Position numbers and translations under genes: made by a program
The notes under the pieces: generated by a model
Database searches by the model: none
What the model saw: the letters and a program-made list of their open reading frames with translations, nothing else
What the model was told of the DNA's origin: nothing
Part shown: piece after piece, positions 23,436 through 33,009 of the stretch
How positions within the stretch are numbered: position 1 is the first letter of the stretch
Layout: each line of letters starts with the position of its first letter
Source of the DNA: Pterois miles
Taxonomy: Eukaryota > Chordata > Actinopteri > Perciformes > Scorpaenidae
NCBI GenBank assembly: GCA_947000775.1
Contig: CAMQGK010000299.1
Location: 13,516,001-13,580,000 of the forward strand
Direction of reading: 5' to 3'
DNA: 64,000 bases

Positions 23436-26400
23436 CTGGAAGGTCAAGTTAAGTTAAGTTAAGTTTAACAAGAAGTTAAAGGTCGAGCTGCGGATTAGAT
23501 ATGCCGGAAAAACTATATCTTTGTAAAGAGGGTCAGGAAATATGTATTTTCATCATGTCTTGTTTCAGATTAGAACTGCAAAGATTAATCAATTAGTTGT
23601 CAAATATTAAATTAATCACCAACTGTTTTGATAATTGATTAATCAGTTTAAGGAAAAAAAAAGGTAAAAATTCTCTGATTCCAGCTTCTTAAATGTGAAT
23701 ATTTTCTGGTTTCTTTACTCCTCTGTGACAGTAAACTGAATTGCTTACATTTGAGGACGTCATCTTGGGCTTTGGGAAACGCTGATCGCCATTGTTCATC
23801 ATTTTATAGACAAAACAACTAATCAGTTAATCGATTAGAAATAATCAACAGATTAATCGACTATGAAAACCAAAAAAGGTTAAAAAAAAAAAAAAGCATA
23901 TACACCAAGATCACGCAAGAATCGCTGGATCATATCTCAAGTGAAAATCCATTTTGAGATTTTTGTCAGAGCATGGGCAAATCAGCGTCCTCTGAGGGGC
24001 TACTGCAGCTAGTGGCATGGCTTATAAGTGTGTGTGAGACAACATGGAGAGGCGCGTTCAAAACAACAATGGCGGCTTGTGAAGAGGATAGCCTAGCTGC
24101 TGCAATATATCAGAACTGGAGGGTATTTCTTCATTGAAAGAGGAGCAAAGAACGGCAATGAAGGCTTTTCTCAATGGAAAAGATGTTTTCACTCTTCTCC
24201 TGACTGGCTTTGGCAAGAGTTTGACTGACAGGTGGTTCATCCAATCACCTGCCAAGTATGTTCTGAAAGTGCCTGCCCTTTTCCAAGCAGTTTCCAATGC
24301 CGACTCGTCAGATGGTTCTCTGTAACAAACCATCTCTCCTCCTCCATGCCCTCTTTAAAAAATGAAGTGTACTAAATTGTAAATAAACCTGTTTAAAACT
24401 AAAATTCATCAACTGACTTTATTAAAATCTATTCATGAAAATACAGTTCTCACAAACAAAAAAAAAGGGTTGAAAATAGAATCCGTCTCTGTTCAAACAA
24501 AACGAACCAATTTGCTGCACAGTTTAGTTTAAGAACAGAAAGGTGAGACATTCCTCTGTCTTACCTTTGCTGAACCAAAGATGGACGCTGTTTGTAGTTC
24601 TCGGTCATCCTCCTCTTTCCTGGGGTGAATGACCAGAGTGACATGGCAGCTGCTGTTGGTGGCAAACTTCCTAAATGCTCCGATGATGTGGTCCTGCACT
24701 GCAAACCTGGACCACATGAAACAGCATTTATTTCCATATTTGTGAAGGAAAATGCACTTAAAAAGTACTGTGCTTGATGAAACTGATCTAGGATCGAACT
24801 TGCTATTTGTCATAAGGTAACTCTTACTTGTCGACTGAGATGTTTTCCTGCCCCATCATGAACTGCAGGTTGTCGATAATGACGTGATTGATGTCATACA
24901 GGTAGACAGCATGTTGCATCGTGTCCAGCACCGTCCTATAGAAAAGGTTGGAGATTGGTCAGATCAAAATGATTCATATAAAAATACTGCTTTTTAGGGC
25001 TGTCAAATTCAAATCTGTTTTAATGCCGCTAATTTCTTCAACGCATCAACACAACTTGTAATTTTTAGGTTGTAGTGGGCTCCATTTTAAGAGTGATGAT
25101 ACTAACATCACTTGAAACTAAAAAACCTAAAGAATCCCTTAAGACCAACCATGTTATACTAGCTTGTCAAAAAGATGGCTACGTAACACTCTGAACTTTA
25201 ACTACAATTTGGCGAAGAAACACTTTATGTTTTTTTATGTTAAATGCAGTACCTGTGAGGGTTTCTGGACAATATCTGTCATTGTTTTGTGTTGTTAATT
25301 GATTACCAATAACAAATATATACATAAATTTGCATAAAGCAGCATATTTGCCCACTCCCATGATGATAGGAGTATTAATTACTTGACAAATCTCCCTTTT
25401 AGAGAAATTTTGAATGCTAAAAATGTGCAGTTAATCTACAATTAGCTATGGGTAATCATGCAATTAATCGCAATTAAATACTTTAATTGATTAACAGCCC
25501 TACTGCTTTTATATCACACCAATCTGTTGACGTCACACTGCAGGTGAGTAAATAAATTAAGCTCACACTTTATACTTTCCACAGCTAACAGTAACACTTC
25601 CTAGTATTCCTTCTTTAGAGCTGGAGCTAGCAATTATTTTTATTATCAAATAATCTGCAGATTATTTTCTCCATTCATTGCTTTGTCAATAAATATAGTC
25701 CAAAGTCTTCAAATATCTCATTATGTCCAAAAGCCAAATATAGTAATATTACAATGATACAAAACAAAGAGAAACATGAAAATGGAGAAGCTGGAACCAG
25801 AATTTGGCATTTTTCTTTTTTGAAAGGCTTAATCAATGAACAGATGCCAGTTACGGATTATTGAGGCACTCTTTAGCTTAATTTTGGCACAATATTGAAG
25901 AATTTAAAGCAATCACTGGCATATTCTTAAAGCTACTGAAGTAATCCAGTTGAATTACTTGATGTTCTGTTCTTGCCTGATGCTCACTGGAAATTAGCAG
26001 TTACATTATTCTGACTGGGATTAAAAAGAAAGAAAGGCCGCATCCACTGAAACACTGATGAGACTTACTTGATGTTCTGCTGCCCGTGGAAAGTCATGAA
26101 GTAGAGAGGCAGCTCTTCAAACTTGTCAGCCCAGAAGTCGTACTGCTCCAGGTTTTCCTCCAGCCTCTGCATGGCAAACTGCGTCAGCATGATCTTCGCC
26201 AGACGCACGTTGTTGATCTCAAAGCTTCCCCACAACGTGTTGACGCCCTGCATGCAGAGGTCCAGAGCGACCTCGCTGATGAAGGTGGTCTTCCCACTGC
26301 CAGTAGGACCTGTAAACAAACAGACATACACATTAAGATATTAGATTGTAAACTTTGGAGTCGATATAAGATAATGAAACAGCTAATGACACGTACCAGT

Positions 26401-29400
26401 GTTTACAGCTCATATTCAAACTCAACATGTCAAAAAGATGCATACACATCCCAACATATACTCTTTTACAGAACAGTTTGATTAAAAATAAACCTTGTTG
26501 CTGTGTGTGTGTGTGTGCGTGTGTGTGTGTGTGTGTTGTAAGTCCTATTCTTTCCAATCTGCGATCTATAAATGAACGAGGGTAGCTCCAAGACCGACAT
26601 TCAAACGCAGAACTGGATCCTGTTACTACAATAAACTGATTGATAAAGCTGCATTAATAGTTCATTTTTGGTCACTTGGGGGCATTGAAACAAGCTGAAA
26701 ACACAACATTTTTATCACCTAATTGTAATATTGTTTTCACCTGCTAGTTGTGAAAATTGTCTCTTTGTTGTTTGTCTATGGACAGGTAGTGTGTTTTTTA
26801 TCAGAGCTTTTTCACTTACAGCTGCTACCTGCTGTGGAGTTTGTGGGCCAGAAAAACAAAACAATGAGTGCAAAGATGCTGAAACGCTCTGAAGAGCTGG
26901 GAGCAACTGCAGAGTCGGGTGATAATTTTCTGTGGGTTCGTCACTGCTTTCTACGACATCTTTCACATGATGCATTGTTAATATGACATAATGATTAGTG
27001 CAGCTTTGGCTACGTATTAAAGGAACAGTGTCTAACATTTCAGGGGCTCTATTATCAGAAATGGAATACAATATTTTTATCTATGTTTTCATTCATGTAA
27101 CTTAGAATCTTGTTTTCGTTAGCTTAGAATGAGCCCTTCATATCTACATGGAGAGCAGGTCCTCTTCTCGGAGAACACTTTTATGTCACCAGAAGGCCAC
27201 CGTAGTCCCTGACACGCTTGTGAAACTGCGCTAACGAGATCGCACAGTGCTAAATCATGATACCGCCAAACACTGTTGCTCCTAAAGTAGATAAGGATGG
27301 TCTCTGAGTGAAGCCAATGGAGTTACCACAGTTTTGCACTTGGCAGCTCATGTTACCGCAGTCTTAGAATCGGAGGAGTAAGCGAGTATTCAGTTGGTTG
27401 CAATCTGCAACCACACCACTAGATGGTGCCAAATCGTACACACTTTACTTTTAATCAGGTATGAACAAGGACTATATCTTTAATTATGATTACCGGTAAT
27501 CAAGAAACACAGAATTAATACTGACTGGGCCTTTAAACATGAGGGGTGTCCTCAACCAAAGAAATTCTTAACCACAGATGTGCTCATAAGTTTCTTGGGA
27601 AAACATCAATCAGCAAAAATGACTAAAGAACTCTTAGTCGACTAGTCGACAGCCTCATTAAACATCATGTTTCCTACCTGTGAAAACAGTCAGCTCCCCC
27701 TTGCGATGTCCCTTCAGGATCCTGTTGAGCTCTGGAAACCTGACCCACTTCACTCCAGCCACCTGCTCTGTGTTCGCCAGCTCCCCGTACACATCCTCTC
27801 TGAGCTGCTTGAAGGACACTATGGACTTGTGGGCGGCTGGGATGGAGGATTTGATGATGTGGCTGAAGTTCTTCCCCTGGGCCAGCGCCTCCACGGGACA
27901 CGGCCGGTACTCCCCGGGCCGCACCAGCGAGCAGCGCCTCAGACCCAGCTTGCGTGAGAAGATCTTCGACGCCTCCCAGGAGCGAATGTCGTCTCCCAGC
28001 CACAGCGTCACTCGCTTGAACTGTTCCAGGTAAGGCAGCAGGATCGGTGGGAGGCAGCTGACCCCGCGTGGGAGAGCTACACTAGGGAGTCCTGTGGCCT
28101 GGCTCACAGCCAGAGTGTCCAGCTCATGTCCTGTCAGCACCACCTCAGCGTCCATACGGCCCACCAGTGGGAGGCCAAACAGGTTGTAGTATGAATTACT
28201 CTTTGGGACTGTAGCTTCATTATAAGTAACTTTGTCAGTGTCTGTGCTTTGTGCAGAGATAAGCTTCACCCCCTTCAAAGAGGAGTCAGGTCCACCAAAC
28301 CAGGGGAAAACCAGACTCTTGGTAGGCTTGAAGAGCCTCACAGCAAACCTCTTGAGTGTTGCATTAGAGACCTTTGTGATCTGAAACAAAAAAGTGATGA
28401 AGATTATCAGCCTGTGAGGAAAAGATGTTTTTTTTTTTTTTTATTTTATTCCTTTTTGATTTACTAGTCATTTATTAAACATTTACATCTCTGCCATGTT
28501 TGAACTTCTAAAAGCCTCAAAAATCTAAAATATTACATTTTAAAAATCTCAGCATGCTGTATTATATACTGCTCTATTCATATTATTTTGTCAATTCGTC
28601 TTTATATTTTTTCATGTCAGCCTTTTATTTTTTTCTTTGTTTTTCATTGTCCTGTGTATTTATTATGCCATGACTGCTACATTTTATTCTGTTCAGACCG
28701 ATGCAGAATTTAGTTTTGAAGGGTTTTTATTTTAAGTTAGGCTTTATAGTACTACTTAAAATCTAAATGACACAGCAGTACCACAGTTAGTCGGTTACAG
28801 ATACAAGACTCTAACTAGGAGTGAAATATGATCTATACATTAAAATATGGACAAAATATATTCATTTAAATCAGTGGTTCCCAACCTATTTTCCTTGAAG
28901 CCACCCAACTTATATCTAAGAAAAGCTAAGCCACCCCACCTCCCCAAATTTTCTGATGCATCACCATAAAAAACCTAAAAAACTCTTTTGTATACAAATT
29001 ATCCAGCAAGTGTATTATTATGATTTTAGTTATACATGTGCAAATTTAATTTTGGCAACCTCAGAGCAGTGTACCCCCTGTGATCTGGCACTGTCCTGAG
29101 GAAGGCTTGGGAACCACTGATTTAACCTCTTTTACTCAATGAGCCCGATACCAGGTTCAGCTAAGTTGTGTGTTAAAATACTGCATTTAAATACTTCATA
29201 AAATGCTGTGGTGGTCTTTATTCTGAATTGTTGAGAAATGAGGAGGCCTTAACACTACTAAAACACTCCAAGTGTATTTTGTCTAAACAATGTTTGCTTT
29301 GCAAGTTCTACCAAGGAGGTTATGTTTTTGCCGGCGTTTATCTGTCTGTTTGTTTGTTTGTCTGTTTGTCTGTGTTCAAGATAACTCAAAAACTTATGGA

Positions 29401-32188
29401 CAGATTTTGATGAAATTTTCAGGGTGTGTCGGAAATGTGAAAAGGAAGAACTGATGTAATTTTGGGGGTGATCCGGAAGAAATCCTGGATTGCCAACAAA
29501 GGTGAAAGGGGAAAGAAAATGCTGGCTAATAAATGGAACACAGTCAGAGACAGAAACCTGCGGACTCACACCTACAAACTGGAGGATGCCAACACTGACA
29601 AAGATAGTACACCGCAACCTGGTATTGGACATTAGTGATGGTGACAGCTGAAGTGGAATCTGGTGATACTCAATCAGAGGATGGGTCGAGTGTACACGAC
29701 CCCGTGGACCATTTGGAGGATGCGGACAGGGGGGACAGGACCAGTGCATGGGTAAGAGGTGGATCAGAGGATATTCAGAGTCAGGGTTCATCAGAGCTCA
29801 GTGCAGAGGAGTTGTCTCCAGACGATGCTATCCTGTGCCCTTCAAATCACCGAGTTTCTTCTCACAAAGGCAGTGACTTGAACAGTTTAGCTGCAGAGTC
29901 AGATTTGCCACTCATGTCGGATATATTTTCAGTGCTCCCAGATGCCGACTTCCCCCAAGCAGATGCCGAGAGCTGCGCTGAGTCACAGGCACAACCAGCA
30001 GGCCCAATTCCTGACACAGCTACTCTGGTGCCTCTCAACGACACAGGCCGTTATACAGAAACAGAGCAGGTTGTCAGAACACGAGTAGGTAGAGCTAGTA
30101 AAAGGGTAAATCGACTTATTGAGTCCATGGTCCAGAAGCCTTTTGGTTTTAGAGAATTCACAAGTTCAGTTAGCAAGAGGTCTCAGTCACTCCTTACACT
30201 ATTTTAAGAGGTTGAACATGAGTTTGGTTTCTATTTTTGGGTCTGTAATATAAGTGAACATGTATCAGTGGGACATCGTGGGTATGCAGTGTTTGATATG
30301 CAGTATGCTCCATGTGTTGAAAGTAGTGGGATTTCGATATGATGTAAAAGGCATTGTTATACAGTATCTAGGAGGGGCTAAGGCTTGATCACCTTTATGT
30401 TCTATCCGAACCTATGCAGTAGGTAGGTCATAATGTTGATGGTGAACTAAAGGTTCTACCGTTAATCCCAGACAAAATTTCAGAGCGTGGTTAGTTGTCC
30501 ACATGTGTCATTGTAAACAGGCCTATGCTTAGGTATGGTTATGATATGGGTGAAATCTCGGAGGGGAGGATGTAACCGATGTGTAAATGAGACTGTTTAT
30601 ATTTCACCCAAAATCTATTTCGCTGTTAGTTTTTATGTACAGTACAAATCCTATTTCTTTTTTACTTTGGGGAGCTTTTATTTTGTTGAGGAGCGGAGAG
30701 GTAAGATGCAATGAGTACTCCTGTAAATGGTTTGTTAAAATACAGCAAGAACGTTCAGCATACTCACAAATTGCACTTTGTATGAGTCACACGTTATATT
30801 TTATTAGCATACTGTGCGTTCTAGCCCGTATGTCCGTTTTTTATAGTGTACAGCACTGTTATTCTTCTCACAGTAATGAGACCGTTTCTGATGCAGTTTG
30901 TTGTGTACCTTTCTTTTAAAGGTGTGCATTGTGGAGACTGGTCATGAGAAAGTGCTGTACTGAATTTTATGTGTTTTCGCACAGAAAATAAATCCGCCCA
31001 GCAAGCAGACCTGCAATTGTCCACGCCTCATTCCTCACACCTAGACACAACGCAGAGATGGTAGCGGAGCCAGTGTCAAGCCGAGCCGGCTACATAAAGA
31101 AAGTCCGCTAGCTGTTTGATAGAAGCATGTAGAAGCGTAAGAGTGGATAATCGCGAAAACATTTTAGGTGAGGACAAAAATATACTTTTTCCTTTGGTTC
31201 ATCACAATTTACTGCTGTACAGTAACAGTCACAATGTTACTGACACTGGGGATGGATTTTCTGAGGTCCTATGTATTTATTTTGGGTATGTTTGTCCAGG
31301 CGAACCACACTTACCAGCACACTACAGCTTAAGAGGTTAAGTATGTAAAGGAATGCTCCTTTCCCCCTTCCACCTTTATCATCCTTTCATAGGTAATTTC
31401 AAGCTTATTACGTAGAGCTATGTATAGATTTACTTTCCCTGTGTTTCAATGATTGTGAAGTAGATCTGTTGATCCTTTGATTATTCTGAATTATCAAATG
31501 AAAAATACAATTCAAGAATAAAAAAACAAGCATGCAGTCACTAATTCACACTCAACAATACCTGGAACATGGCTTTAATGAGCTGAGCCTCGTCCTCGGG
31601 GAGGTCAGTGAACGGCACAGCGCTGGACCAGATCCTGTGCACCTCCCTCAACTCTCTCTCCCTCTCCTCCTGCTCCTCCACACTCTCTGGGTATCCCAGC
31701 AGCACATGGGGGCTGAGAAAGTCCTGTTCCTCCTTCTGCATCACCTCCAGGCAGTCCTGGAGATCCTCCCAGCTCCCCTCCACCAGCGTGTCTTTACACA
31801 GAAACTGCCCGGTGGTTTTGTCGACAAACAGGGAGAAGCCGTCCCCCCTGGAGGACGGATCGACAAAGAAGCTGGGGATGTGGAGGCAGCTGTAGCCATC
31901 ATGGAAGGGGACGTCTTTAGAGCGCAGATACTGTTTGATGTCTGTCACTGTGATGGGGCTCACAGGAAACTCTCCAGCAGACTTAGCATCCTTTTTATAA
32001 GCCCTGGCCCCACTGTGTGCCAGGAAGTAGTCTTTACCTTGACGCACTAAACCACAGGGAGGCCTGTGAAGGAGCCTCTGAGTGAGAAGTCTCACACAGA
32101 AGGATGGAAAGTGTCTTTGGTGGAGAAACCTCGGGGCTGCCACCTGAAAGAGACAGGTGGTGCCCCTCAGCAGCAAGCTCCTCCACAT
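23103..32188 (-). CDS. twnk: Twinkle mitochondrial DNA helicase (whole coding span, six coding exons)
   Basis: Twinkle is the hexameric 5'-3' DNA helicase of the mitochondrial replisome; it works with POLG and mtSSB in mitochondrial nucleoids. Six exons (31562-32188, 27678-28380, 26069-26309, 24828-24935, 24565-24706, 23103-23435) join through GT-AG introns with matching phases into 2154 nt, 717 aa plus stop; human is 684 aa as I recall. Residues 1 to about 60 are Arg-rich without clustered acids, as in a mitochondrial targeting peptide. About 65-400 is the degenerate primase-like region (conserved LVFPWF and SWEDLQD). The RecA-type helicase domain follows: Walker A GPTGSGKTT at 444-452, Walker B HVIIDNLQ with Asp545, IHPRKEEDD in exon 5, and KNRFDGD near 636-642. 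The C-terminal tail is Lys/Glu-rich. The start at 32188 has C at -3, a weak context, but no alternative in-frame start precedes it. It is divergent from mrpl43. Identity is certain; exon ends come from my own splice reading. Confidence 0.96.
23575..23877. mobile_element. ATTAATCGATTA-type MITE in twnk intron 5
   Basis: It is a common fish element with AT-rich ATTAATC-bearing ends and a central TCAAATGTAAGCAATTCAGT-like segment (on its minus strand). Related copies lie at 25618-25870 and 40540-41620. Confidence 0.7.
23900..24335 (+). mobile_element. Repeat carrying a RecQ-like helicase fragment, in twnk intron 5
   Basis: The plus strand reads LKEEQRTAMKAFLNGKDVFT then LLLTGFGKSLTDRWFIQ, the N-terminal P-loop segment of a RecQ/Werner-like helicase with an intact TGFGKS. 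An in-frame stop follows 33 residues later, and the upstream part (MAACEEDSLAAAIYQ) is in another frame. A related copy lies at 52855-53470, so this is a dispersed element, not a host gene. It is antisense to twnk. Confidence 0.7.
24565..24706 (-). CDS. twnk: twnk coding exon 5 (142 nt)
   Basis: Acceptor GTCCAG|GTTTGC, donor GCAAAG|GTAAGA. It reads FAVQDHIIGAFRKFAT, CHVTLVIHPRKEEDD, ELQTASIFGSAK. If the donor is skipped the frame reads 11 further codons to a stop; human is known to make a truncated splice form, Twinky, from the equivalent region. Confidence 0.94.
24828..24935 (-). CDS. twnk: twnk coding exon 4 (Walker B exon, 108 nt)
   Basis: This small exon is bounded by CTATAG|GACGG and GACAA|GTAAG. 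It reads TVLDTMQHAVYLYDIN, then HVIIDNLQFMMG, with the Walker B Asp, and finishes ENISVDK. Phase fits both neighbours (2 in, 2 out). Confidence 0.93.
24995..25502. mobile_element. Intact hAT-type MITE with 8-bp target duplication, in twnk intron 3
   Basis: The element begins TAGGGCTGTCAA and ends TTAACAGCCCTA; both flanks are CTGCTTTT (24987-24994 and 25503-25510). TIRs of about 12 bp with an 8-bp duplication are the hAT superfamily signature. Non-coding. Confidence 0.9.
25618..25870. mobile_element. Diverged ATTAATCGATTA-type MITE in twnk intron 3
   Basis: It shares CAAATAATCTGCAGATTATT and AATGGAGAAGCTGGAACCAG with the other copies of the family. Confidence 0.6.
26069..26309 (-). CDS. twnk: twnk coding exon 3 (Walker A exon)
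   Basis: The acceptor TTACAG|GTCC completes the Gly codon and continues PTGSGKTTFISEVAL, the nucleotide-binding P-loop. WGSFEINNVRLAK and LPLYFMTFHGQQ follow. The donor is ATCAA|GTAAGT, two bases into a Lys codon. Confidence 0.96.
26502..26535. repeat. (TG)n microsatellite in twnk intron 2
   Basis: Interrupted TG run with a single GCG break. Confidence 0.95.
27017..27536. mobile_element. TTAA-flanked MITE in twnk intron 2
   Basis: TTAAAGGAACAGTG at the left and the reverse complement TTAAAGGCCCAGT at the right; the interior (TTAGCTTAGAATGAGCCCTT) matches the element at 48019-48986. Confidence 0.65.
27678..28380 (-). CDS. twnk: twnk coding exon 2 (residues 210-444)
   Basis: A TTTCAG acceptor precedes ITKVSNATLKRF; the exon ends ...GELTVFTG at ACAG|GTAGG, one base into the Gly codon that opens Walker A. 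It contains LVFPWFGG, NLFGLPLVGR, LPRGVSCLPP and KSIVSFKQLRE, all highly conserved in vertebrate Twinkle. Overlapping ORFs in other frames here are shadows. Confidence 0.95.
28871..29120. mobile_element. TCAGTGGTTCCCAACC MITE in twnk intron 1
   Basis: The left end TCAGTGGTTCCCAACC matches the right end GGCTTGGGAACCACTGA as inverted repeats with one mismatch; TTTAA-like flanks on both sides suggest a short target duplication. Confidence 0.75.
29300..29484 (+). repeat. Dispersed repeat fragment (TGTCTGTTTGTTTG / AACTCAAAAACTTATGGACAG)
   Basis: A short TGTT/TGTC repeat followed by TTTTGATGAAATTTTCAGGG and TTTTGGGGGTGATCCGG, an arrangement common in fish and invertebrate genomes; family not assigned. 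Confidence 0.55.
29635..30207 (+). pseudogene. Gypsy polyprotein C-terminal fragment
   Basis: A 190-codon open frame of acidic/Ser-rich sequence ends RTRVGRASKRVNRLIESM ... SLLTLF. It is the longest uninterrupted non-host ORF here, but lies downstream of a frameshift and lacks any catalytic domain. Confidence 0.7.
30571..31094 (+). repeat. Solo-looking 3' LTR of the gypsy remnant
   Basis: It starts TGTAACCG and ends CCGGCTACA, imperfect inverted ends with TG...CA borders. An AATAAA at 30987-30992 suits an LTR R region. Upstream is the purine tract. Confidence 0.75.
31562..32188 (-). CDS. twnk: twnk coding exon 1 (residues 1-209)
   Basis: This exon starts MWRSLLLRG, gives 209 codons and ends ...AMFQ at a CAG|GTATTG donor. 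It encodes the targeting peptide and the first half of the primase-like region; SFFVD...FSLFVDKTTG and SWEDLQD are conserved Twinkle stretches. It ends on a codon boundary, matching exon 2. Confidence 0.95.
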
Positions 32189-32438
32189 TAGTTATCTGGT
32201 TAGGACATGGAACCTGCGACAGACACAAGAGGAAGAAACATCTAGTATCACACAGCAAAGCTACAAAGTACTGCATGACCTATGCTAATGTGAGTCAAAG
32301 ACAGCACAGGCGGTGCAGCAGAAACCGTTATTTCTTTTCTTAAACGGACATTAACTGTAAATGAAAATCAGCCGGAATGAGCCGTAACAAAAATAAATTA
32401 CGTTTAATGAAAACACACACTCATAAAAGCTATCTTAC

Positions 32439-32500
32439 TTGCTCTGCTGTCTGCCCTCGTTTCCACCATGCTCCTCTCTCTAACCCGGGCTTTTCGGTGC
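32439..32500 (-). other. twnk: Putative twnk non-coding leader exon (5' edge approximate)
   Basis: On the minus strand a strong donor AGCAA|GTAAGA ends at 32439, and a pyrimidine-rich acceptor CGCAG|GTTCC opens at 32213, 25 bases before the twnk start codon. Joining them gives a spliced 5' UTR. A short upstream ORF (ATG at 32469, A at -3, G at +4) reads MVETRADSRASSMS and stops before the main start. The transcription start is not determined. Confidence 0.5.
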
Positions 32501-32878
32501 GTTTTCAAAACAAGTCCGTGTGAAACAAACGGCGAAAGGTACCGAAGTGCGTTTATATGTTTATGCAATCATTATACACTTCACACGATTGCGAATATTC
32601 GTGTATGAAATTTGTATTTTCAAAATTAAGATTAAACATTTTAATTTGCCGACGGAAGGAGCTTTATTTTTAAGTCTTATTTTCTTTAACCAGTTATGTG
32701 TTTCACACCGGAACATCTCATCGACGGACCGCGGTGTACTCTTGATACATGCCCGTCAAGTCGTCCTCTGTGAATGTTACTGCTAGCTTTAGCGTTTATT
32801 TGCCTCTCGCGTTTCTTAATAATACCTTGAAATACAATAGTATTATATGAGATATAACCGTAAATTAACGGTTGAAGG
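32440..32878. promoter_or_regulatory. Probable shared twnk-mrpl43 bidirectional promoter region
   Basis: The two mitochondrial genes are head-to-head with 690 bp between start codons and about 400 bp between the twnk leader donor and the mrpl43 ATG. The stretch has several CpGs and no canonical TATA box I can place. An ETS/GABP-type core ACCGGAAC lies at 32707-32714; GABP sites are common at nuclear genes for mitochondrial proteins. The shared promoter is inferred from layout. Confidence 0.55.
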
Positions 32879-33009
32879 ATGACATCCAGAGGGACACCGA
32901 GTCGCTTCCTGAAAAGCGTTCTTCAGAACGGTGTCGGTCGGTATGTCTGCCAGCTGAAACGAGTCTCCATCGTCTTCTCTAAAAATGCTCAGAGCTCGTT
33001 GGGAGTCAG
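32879..33009 (+). CDS. mrpl43: mrpl43 exon 1
   Basis: It reads MTSRGTPSRFLKSVL, then NGVGRYVCQLKRVS, ending SSLGV plus two bases at GTCAG|GTAAAA. The next exon completes an Arg codon. Confidence 0.94.

Larger units (their letters stand above)
29488..31094 (+). mobile_element. Ty3/gypsy LTR retrotransposon remnant in twnk intron 1 (3' end of pol plus 3' LTR)
   Basis: The plus strand shows the integrase C-terminal end (NKGERGKKMLANKW, then VHRNLVLDI in another frame) and an acidic tail ending VGRASKRVNRLIESM, typical of gypsy polyproteins. A purine tract GAGGGGAGGA (30561-30570) is followed by a 524-bp LTR (30571-31094). Frames are broken and everything 5' of the integrase end is missing. It lies antisense to twnk. 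No duplication can be read because the left end is lost. Confidence 0.8.

Noticed and set aside
24535..24564. Twinky-like alternative 3' end of twnk exon 5
   Set aside because: Read-through gives a stop soon after the donor, but no alternative consensus donor is visible, so a conserved Twinky form cannot be claimed from sequence.
27667..28033. Plus and minus ORFs of about 100 aa in other frames of twnk exon 2
   Set aside because: Shadows of a GC-rich coding exon.
29258..29791. 177-aa minus ORF in twnk intron 1
   Set aside because: It spans a dispersed repeat and the antisense of the gypsy remnant, with low-complexity sequence; not a host exon.
31058..31075. TGGTAGCGGAGCC as a retroviral-type primer-binding site
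   Set aside because: It lies inside the LTR as bounded by TGTAACC...GGCTACA, and the flank order (pol end, purine tract, LTR) makes this a 3' LTR, so no primer site is expected.
31532..32050. 172-aa plus ORF
   Set aside because: Antisense shadow of twnk coding exon 1.
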